Source: Acidimicrobium ferrooxidans
GTDB taxonomy: Bacteria > Actinomycetota > Geothermincolia > Fen-727 > Anoxymicrobiaceae
Assembly (NCBI GenBank): GCA_020723485.1
Contig: DYIU01000005.1
Span: forward strand, 171,603-235,602
Length of the DNA stretch: 64,000 nt
Reading direction: 5' to 3'
In this document: positions 60,504 through 64,000 of the stretch, in pieces
How the letters are laid out: every line of letters starts with the position of its first letter
Numbering within the stretch: the stretch's first letter is position 1
Translations under genes and position numbers: made by a program
The notes under the pieces: generated by a model
What the model saw: only the letters and a program-made list of their open reading frames with translations
Databases searched by the model: none
What the model was told of the DNA's origin: nothing

Positions 60504-61531
60504 TAGCGTGAGGCCTCGCGGAAGGCGCGCATGAAGTTCTGGCCCAGGATCTTCTCCACATCGTCATCGGAGTAACCGCGGCGCAGGAAAGCACGGGTGA
60601 GCTCCGGCAGGTCCGCGGCGTCCCTCATCCCCAACGGTGTGGCGATAAGGCCGTCCCAGTCGGAACCCAGCGCGAGGTGGTCGACGCCTACCAGCCGCCG
60701 TACATGGTCGGCGTGGTCGACCACGGTGTCAAGCGTTGCCCCCTCCCCCTTCTCGACGAGCCAGTGGGTAGCGAAGATGAGCCCTATCACCCCGCCCGTC
60801 GATGCCACGGCGGTGACGTCATCGTCGGAGAGGTTGCGGAAGGCGGGGCGGAGCGCCTGGACCGCGCCGTGGCTCACCATGACCGGGGCCTCGCTGCGCC
60901 GGCACACCTCCGATATCAGCCGTGTATGCGTGTGGGCGAGGTCAATCATGATGCCGAGCCTGTTCATCTCCTCAACGGCCATGCACCCGAGTTCGCTCAG
61001 CCGCACGCCCTTCTTCCTCGTGTCGGCCGAGGAGACCGCGAAACGGTTGGAGGTGAAATGCGCCATGGTGATGTACCTCGCTCCCAGGGCGTGGAGCTCC
61101 CCGATGCGCTCCAGCCTGCCGCCGAGCATGTGCATCCCCTCCACCCCTATGAGGACCGCGATCTTTCCCGCGCGCCGGGCTTCGTCGATGTCGTCGGGGC
61201 TCACGGCAAGCGCGAGGTCTGCGGAGTTCTTCTCCACAACGTACCTGCAGTACCTTATCCTCGCGAGCGCCCTCTCCCACGCATGGCGCGGCCACGGGTG
61301 GGTGACTATCCCAAGGAAGACGGCGTCGACCCCGCCTTCCCGGAGCCTCGGTATGTCCGCGTGGAGCATCCACGGGCGGACCCCGCGCGGCGGCCTGTGG
61401 CGCCTGGACAGGTCCCGGCCCAGCCCCCTCGCCGCTATCAGCGAGTCGGTATGAAGGTCAACTACGAGCGACGCTTCATGGAGCGCGAGCGCCCCGTCTT
61501 CCCGCGCCGCCGGAACGCCACCGGCGGTCAT
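60503..61531 (-). CDS. M19 membrane (renal) dipeptidase family protein
   Basis: About 342 aa from ATG 61531, which has GGGAGGTG directly upstream; the track's 407-aa start runs past the promoter. The amidohydrolase fold shows HxD in VVDLHTDSL, Glu in IGVEGMH and His in IDLAHTH. A further His occurs in MVSHGAV, with Asp in LGSDWDG; these are the binuclear zinc ligands. It should cleave dipeptides, possibly with D-residues. The stop TAA is within a dispersed repeat. Confidence 0.9.
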   Translation of the reverse strand: MTAGGVPAAREDGALALHEASLVVDLHTDSLIAARGLGRDLSRRHRPPRGVRPWMLHADIPRLREGGVDAVFLGIVTHPWPRHAWERALARIRYCRYVVEKNSADLALAVSPDDIDEARRAGKIAVLIGVEGMHMLGGRLERIGELHALGARYITMAHFTSNRFAVSSADTRKKGVRLSELGCMAVEEMNRLGIMIDLAHTHTRLISEVCRRSEAPVMVSHGAVQALRPAFRNLSDDDVTAVASTGGVIGLIFATHWLVEKGEGATLDTVVDHADHVRRLVGVDHLALGSDWDGLIATPLGMRDAADLPELTRAFLRRGYSDDDVEKILGQNFMRAFREASR

Positions 61532-61567
61532 CTCACCTCCCATCACCAGGATACTGACCTCGGACAC

Positions 61568-61573
61568 ATTATA
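61568..61573 (-). promoter_or_regulatory. -10 element for the dipeptidase gene
   Basis: TATAAT on the minus strand, 36 bp before ATG 61531. It is divergent from the TATAAT at 61633. Confidence 0.5.
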
Positions 61574-61632
61574 TATCCCCGCACCGGCGCCCGGCGGGGG
61601 GAGGAATGACGGTGGTTGCCTTGAATAGGGGC

Positions 61633-61638
61633 TATAAT
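61633..61638 (+). promoter_or_regulatory. -10 element for the glutaredoxin-selenoprotein operon
   Basis: Consensus TATAAT on the plus strand, 37 bp before the ATG at 61676. No clear -35. Confidence 0.5.
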
Positions 61639-61675
61639 TGACACCGCGAGCACCACCCGAAGGATGTGATACCGG

Positions 61676-61969
61676 ATGATAGAACTGGACTGCCTCGAGC
61701 AGGTCGATGGCGGAAAGAATGACCATGACCTAGTGCTGTTCGCCCTCAGCACCTGCCCGCACTGCCGCAACGCCAGGAACTTCCTGGACAACAACGATGT
61801 GGCATACAGGTTCGTCTACCTGGACAAGCTGGAGGGCGACGAGCAGAAGCAGGTCCTCGACGAAGCATCAAAATTCAACCCGAGGAGGTCCTTCCCCACG
61901 CTGGTGATCGACGATGACGAGGTCCTCGTCGGTTTCACGGAGGCAGACTGGAGGACGAAGCTGCTTTGA
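61676..61969 (+). CDS. Glutaredoxin-like redox protein
   Basis: The 97-aa protein has a thioredoxin fold with the redox motif CPHC (residues 27-30), the cis-Pro loop SFPTLVI and GFTEADW near the end, as in NrdH/glutaredoxin-like proteins. Its stop overlaps the TTG of the FTR-rubredoxin gene (TTGA), so they are translationally coupled. It is a good candidate for the substrate of that reductase. Confidence 0.88.
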   Translation: MIELDCLEQVDGGKNDHDLVLFALSTCPHCRNARNFLDNNDVAYRFVYLDKLEGDEQKQVLDEASKFNPRRSFPTLVIDDDEVLVGFTEADWRTKLL

Positions 61970-62475
61970 GCCCGGAGGTCTCGACCGAGGAAATCGAGGA
62001 GGTCCACCGGCGACTCGTCAGTGACGCCGAGGCATCCGGGTATCACATTAACCCGGACGTGCCATTCGCACTGGCCCTTGCCGAAGGGCTTGCCGTCAAT
62101 GCCGCCCGATATGGTTACGAGCTGTGCCCCTGCCGGTTGACCGGTGGGAGCAGAGAGCTCGACATCGACATCATCTGCCCCTGCGACTACAGGGACGCGG
62201 ACCTGGACGAATACGACACCTGCTACTGAGGGCTCTACGTCTCCAGGCGTGTCCTGGAGGGCGAGGCCGAGGTGGCGTCCATCCCGGAGAGGCGTCCGGA
62301 AGAGAGGCCCGTGATGGCTGAAGCCGGTGACAGGCCGGGCCCCGAGGGCTCCGGCGAGATCAAGGTCTGGAGATGCAAGGTATGCGGCTACCTCTGCGCC
62401 AGGGCCGGCCCGCCCGAGACGTGCCCTATCTGCAAGGTCTCGCGCGAGCGCTTCGAGCCGTTCGATTTCCCCTGA
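61966..62475 (+). CDS. Ferredoxin:thioredoxin reductase-rubredoxin fusion, likely selenoprotein (TGA = Sec88)
   Basis: The track splits this into 61966-62229 and 62272-62475, which are in the same frame. Read through TGA at 62227, it gives 169 aa. The N-terminal part is FTR catalytic (beta) subunit: CPC (54-56), CPC (71-73) and CY-U (86-88), where the family has CxC. By homology C54, C71, C73 and C86 bind the [4Fe-4S] cluster, and C56 with residue 88 form the redox pair, so the TGA sits at a catalytic Cys. The sequence GLYVS after TGA continues the family. The C-terminus is rubredoxin-like (CKVCGY...CPICK). A 7-bp SECIS-like hairpin follows TGA. Confidence 0.88.
62230..62265 (+). promoter_or_regulatory. 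Bacterial SECIS-like element in the FTR-rubredoxin gene
   Basis: Eleven bases after the TGA, CTCCAGG (62241-62247) and CCTGGAG (62253-62259) form a perfect 7-bp stem with loop CGTGT. The apical loop starts 18 bases after the TGA, with a G among its first two bases. This fits known bacterial SECIS geometry. Confidence 0.75.
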
Positions 62476-62498
62476 GCTGACGGACCCGGGAGGAAGAG

Positions 62499-63896
62499 TT
62501 GGATAAGCTGGTCGTAGTGGGCGGTGTCGCCGCCGGGACCACGGCGGCCGCCAGGGCGAGGCGCTGCTGTCCTGACGGCTCGATCACCATCTGCGAGCAG
62601 GAGAAGTTCGTCTCCTACGCCGGGTGAGGGATGCCGTATTACATCAGCGGCGTGACCGCTGACCACAACAGTCTCATCGCCCGGACCCCCGAGGAATTCC
62701 GCGCGAAGAACTCCATCGATGTCAGGACCAGGCACAGGGTCACCGGCATCGATGCGGACGCGCGCCGCGTGATGGTCGCCGACCTGGAAGACGGCCGTGA
62801 GTCATGGATGGAGTACACGGTGCTCCTCCTCGCAACGGGGGCCTCGGCGTTCGTCCCCCCCGTGGATGGAATCGGGCTGGAGGGGTGTTTCACCCTTCGC
62901 AAGCTCGCTGATTCCATCGCCATCAAAGAGTTCATGAAGCGCAGGAAGCCCGCGAGGGCGGTCGTGGTGGGAGCCGGCCCCGTAGGGCTGGAGATGTGTG
63001 AGTCGTTCCGGTCGGTGGGGCTCGAGGTCTCGCTGGTCGAGATGGCGGACCAGGTCATGCCCCTCATCGATGCCGACATGGCGTCGGCGGTACAGGAGAA
63101 GCTCGAAGCAGAGGGCGTGAAATGCTTTACCGGAACCCGCCTGGAGGGGATCGTTGGCGACACGGACGCTGCGGTCCGGGCGGTGGCCACCTCCTCCGGC
63201 GAACTGGAGTGCGACCTGGCGCTCATCGGCATAGGCGTGAGGCCCGTCACCGACGTCGCGCAGCAAGCCGGGGTCGAGCTGGGTGCCGGGGGGGCGATAA
63301 GGGTCGACGCGCGGATGCGCACGAACGTTCCCGGAATCTTTGCCGCCGGGGACTGCGCCACCACGACCAACTACATAACGGGCGAAGAGACATGGATCCC
63401 GCTGGGGTCGACCTCCAGGAAGCAGGGCAGGCTCGCTGCCGACAACATGTTCGGCGCCGACCTCGCGTTCCCTGGCGTCCAGGGGACCTCCGTGGTCAGG
63501 TGCTTAGACCTCACGGTGGGACGGACCGGTTTGAGCGAATCCGAGGCCGGGGGTGCGGGCTTCGAGCCCGAGACCGTCAGGATGGAAGCTGAATCGCTGC
63601 ACGAGTACTTCCCGGGGGGAGGCTTGATACGCGTCAAGCTGGTGGCCGACCGCCCCAGCGGCAGGCTGCTGGGAGCCCAGGTCGTCGGCGACCTGGCCTC
63701 GACCGCGGAAAAGAGGCTGGACATCCTGGCCATGGCCGTAGGCTCGGGGATGACAGCCGACGACCTCCAGTACGCCGACCTCGCGTACGCGCCTCCCTAC
63801 AGCACCGCCATCGACGTCCCGATAATCGCGGCCAACCTGCTGACGGGCAAGCTCCAGGGCAAGCCCTGCTCCTGCAATCCCTTCGGCCTGGACTAA
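62499..63896 (+). CDS. CoA-disulfide reductase-like flavoprotein, likely selenoprotein (TGA = Sec43)
   Basis: The track starts at 62631, after the TGA, and so loses the FAD site. TTG 62499, behind GGGAGG, reads DKLVVVGGVAAGTTAAARAR (FAD fold) up to FVSYAG-TGA-GMPYYISG. CoA-disulfide reductases and related NADH oxidases have Cys43 in exactly this YAxCGLPYY context, and the TGA is codon 43. The rest is intact: NADH fold GAGPVGLEMCESF, GIFAAGDCATTTNYITGE and a C-terminal dimerisation domain with YADLAYAPPYS. Total 465 aa. It reduces CoA disulfide, polysulfide or oxygen with NAD(P)H. A SECIS-like hairpin follows. Confidence 0.9.
62628..62664 (+). promoter_or_regulatory. Bacterial SECIS-like element in the CoA-disulfide reductase-like gene
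   Basis: Sixteen bases after the TGA, TCAGCGG (62644-62650) and CCGCTGA (62656-62662) form a perfect 7-bp stem with loop CGTGA, starting 23 bases after the TGA. Stem length and the first four loop bases (CGTG) equal those of the neighbouring gene's element, although the stems are unrelated in sequence. Confidence 0.78.
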
Positions 63897-63956
63897 GCTC
63901 GTTGGCCGCTTTCCCCTCGCTGGGGTACCTCTCGGTCCGCTTTCCCCTGTTCTAAC

Positions 63957-64000
63957 CGCAGGTTTGAATCACAACAGTTATCAGGATATAACAATCTTTA
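63957..64000 (+). repeat. Start of a second MITE-like element, cut by window edge
   Basis: CGCAGGTTTGAAT at 63957-63969 is identical to the ends of the 18232-18388 element. The following ~30 bases (CAGTTATCAG...ACAATC) align with both of its arms with scattered changes. It runs off the window. Confidence 0.55.

Noticed and set aside
62272-62475. Separate 67-aa rubredoxin gene
   Set aside because: It is in the same frame as the FTR-like ORF, has no SD, and the residues between the TGA and its supposed start continue the FTR family. I treat it as the C-terminal part of one Sec-containing protein.
62631-63896. CoA-disulfide reductase starting at ATG 62631
   Set aside because: This start removes the FAD-binding fold and the catalytic position. 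The upstream in-frame segment from 62499 restores both through one TGA codon.
61966-63896. TGA reassigned to Gly or Trp genome-wide (alternative genetic code)
   Set aside because: Many intact genes in the window end at TGA at the proper family length, so TGA is a normal stop here. Only the two catalytic-Cys sites with hairpins need recoding.
63905-63950. Direct repeat CCGCTTTCCCCT as a regulatory or CRISPR-like unit
   Set aside because: Only two copies with unequal context in a short 3' gap; too little to support a function.
1-64000. tRNA, rRNA or CRISPR array
   Set aside because: I found no cloverleaf-like segment, rRNA sequence or regularly spaced repeat array; the direct repeats present are the dispersed GGGGTCA family.

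Overview
The window is GC-rich chromosomal DNA whose gene content and order suggest a deep-branching actinobacterial lineage. Pointers are the rplM-rpsI-glmM-glmS cluster, a HelY/Mtr4-type helicase next to truA, frequent TTG and GTG starts, and several apparently leaderless promoters. The lifestyle looks anaerobic or redox-flexible: there are many flavoproteins and Fe-S proteins, an FTR-type reductase, rubredoxin and two likely selenoproteins. Assignment below phylum is inference. I saw no phage, CRISPR array, rRNA or tRNA.

Layout. 1-4.7 kb: housekeeping operon on the minus strand (L13, S9, GlmM, GlmS, then a zinc-ribbon membrane protein cut by the window edge), with an attenuator-like hairpin in the rplM leader. 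4.7-18.3 kb: amidase, two convergent M28 peptidases, TruA, HelY, CorA, small membrane proteins, exonuclease VII (XseA/XseB), two unknown AT-richer membrane proteins, and a PanE-like reductase whose 3' end lies in a MITE-like element. 18.6-21.4 kb: secreted C39-like peptidase with four ~95-residue repeats. 21.5-36.3 kb and 38.8-44.9 kb: a flavoenzyme island. It holds four paralogous ~355-aa FAD oxidoreductases, three CrtI-like FAD proteins (one fused to a GltD-like module), an SCP2 lipid-carrier protein, two FAD-linked oxidases flanking a CCG-type Fe-S protein, two thiolase-like proteins lacking the nucleophilic Cys, and a DUF35 partner. ParA and a VapBC-like pair sit inside it. 45-53 kb: DUF362 protein carrying the same repeat type as the C39 protein, DJ-1-like lipoprotein, MBL hydrolase, alpha/beta hydrolase, nitroreductase, and a cytochrome-b/cytochrome-b5-like pair. 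53-61.5 kb: PfpI, B12/radical-SAM protein, CapA, P-type ATPase, CopC-like lipoprotein, M19 dipeptidase.

The most striking region is 61.6-63.9 kb. A glutaredoxin-like gene is followed by two genes that conventional calling breaks at TGA. In both, the TGA sits exactly where the family has its catalytic cysteine (second Cys of the third CxC in ferredoxin:thioredoxin reductase; Cys43 of CoA-disulfide reductase). In both it is followed by a perfect 7-bp hairpin with a five-base CGTGN loop at bacterial SECIS distance. I read these as an FTR-rubredoxin selenoprotein and a CoA-disulfide-reductase-like selenoprotein, together forming a thiol/selenol redox operon.

A dispersed repeat family with core GGGGTCA occurs at least a dozen times, often as inverted pairs, and repeatedly abuts or supplies the stop codon of genes. 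A separate 157-bp imperfect palindrome at 18.2 kb has a second copy entering the window's right edge. The only gene-free stretch above 300 bp (18266-18577) consists largely of these two repeat types.
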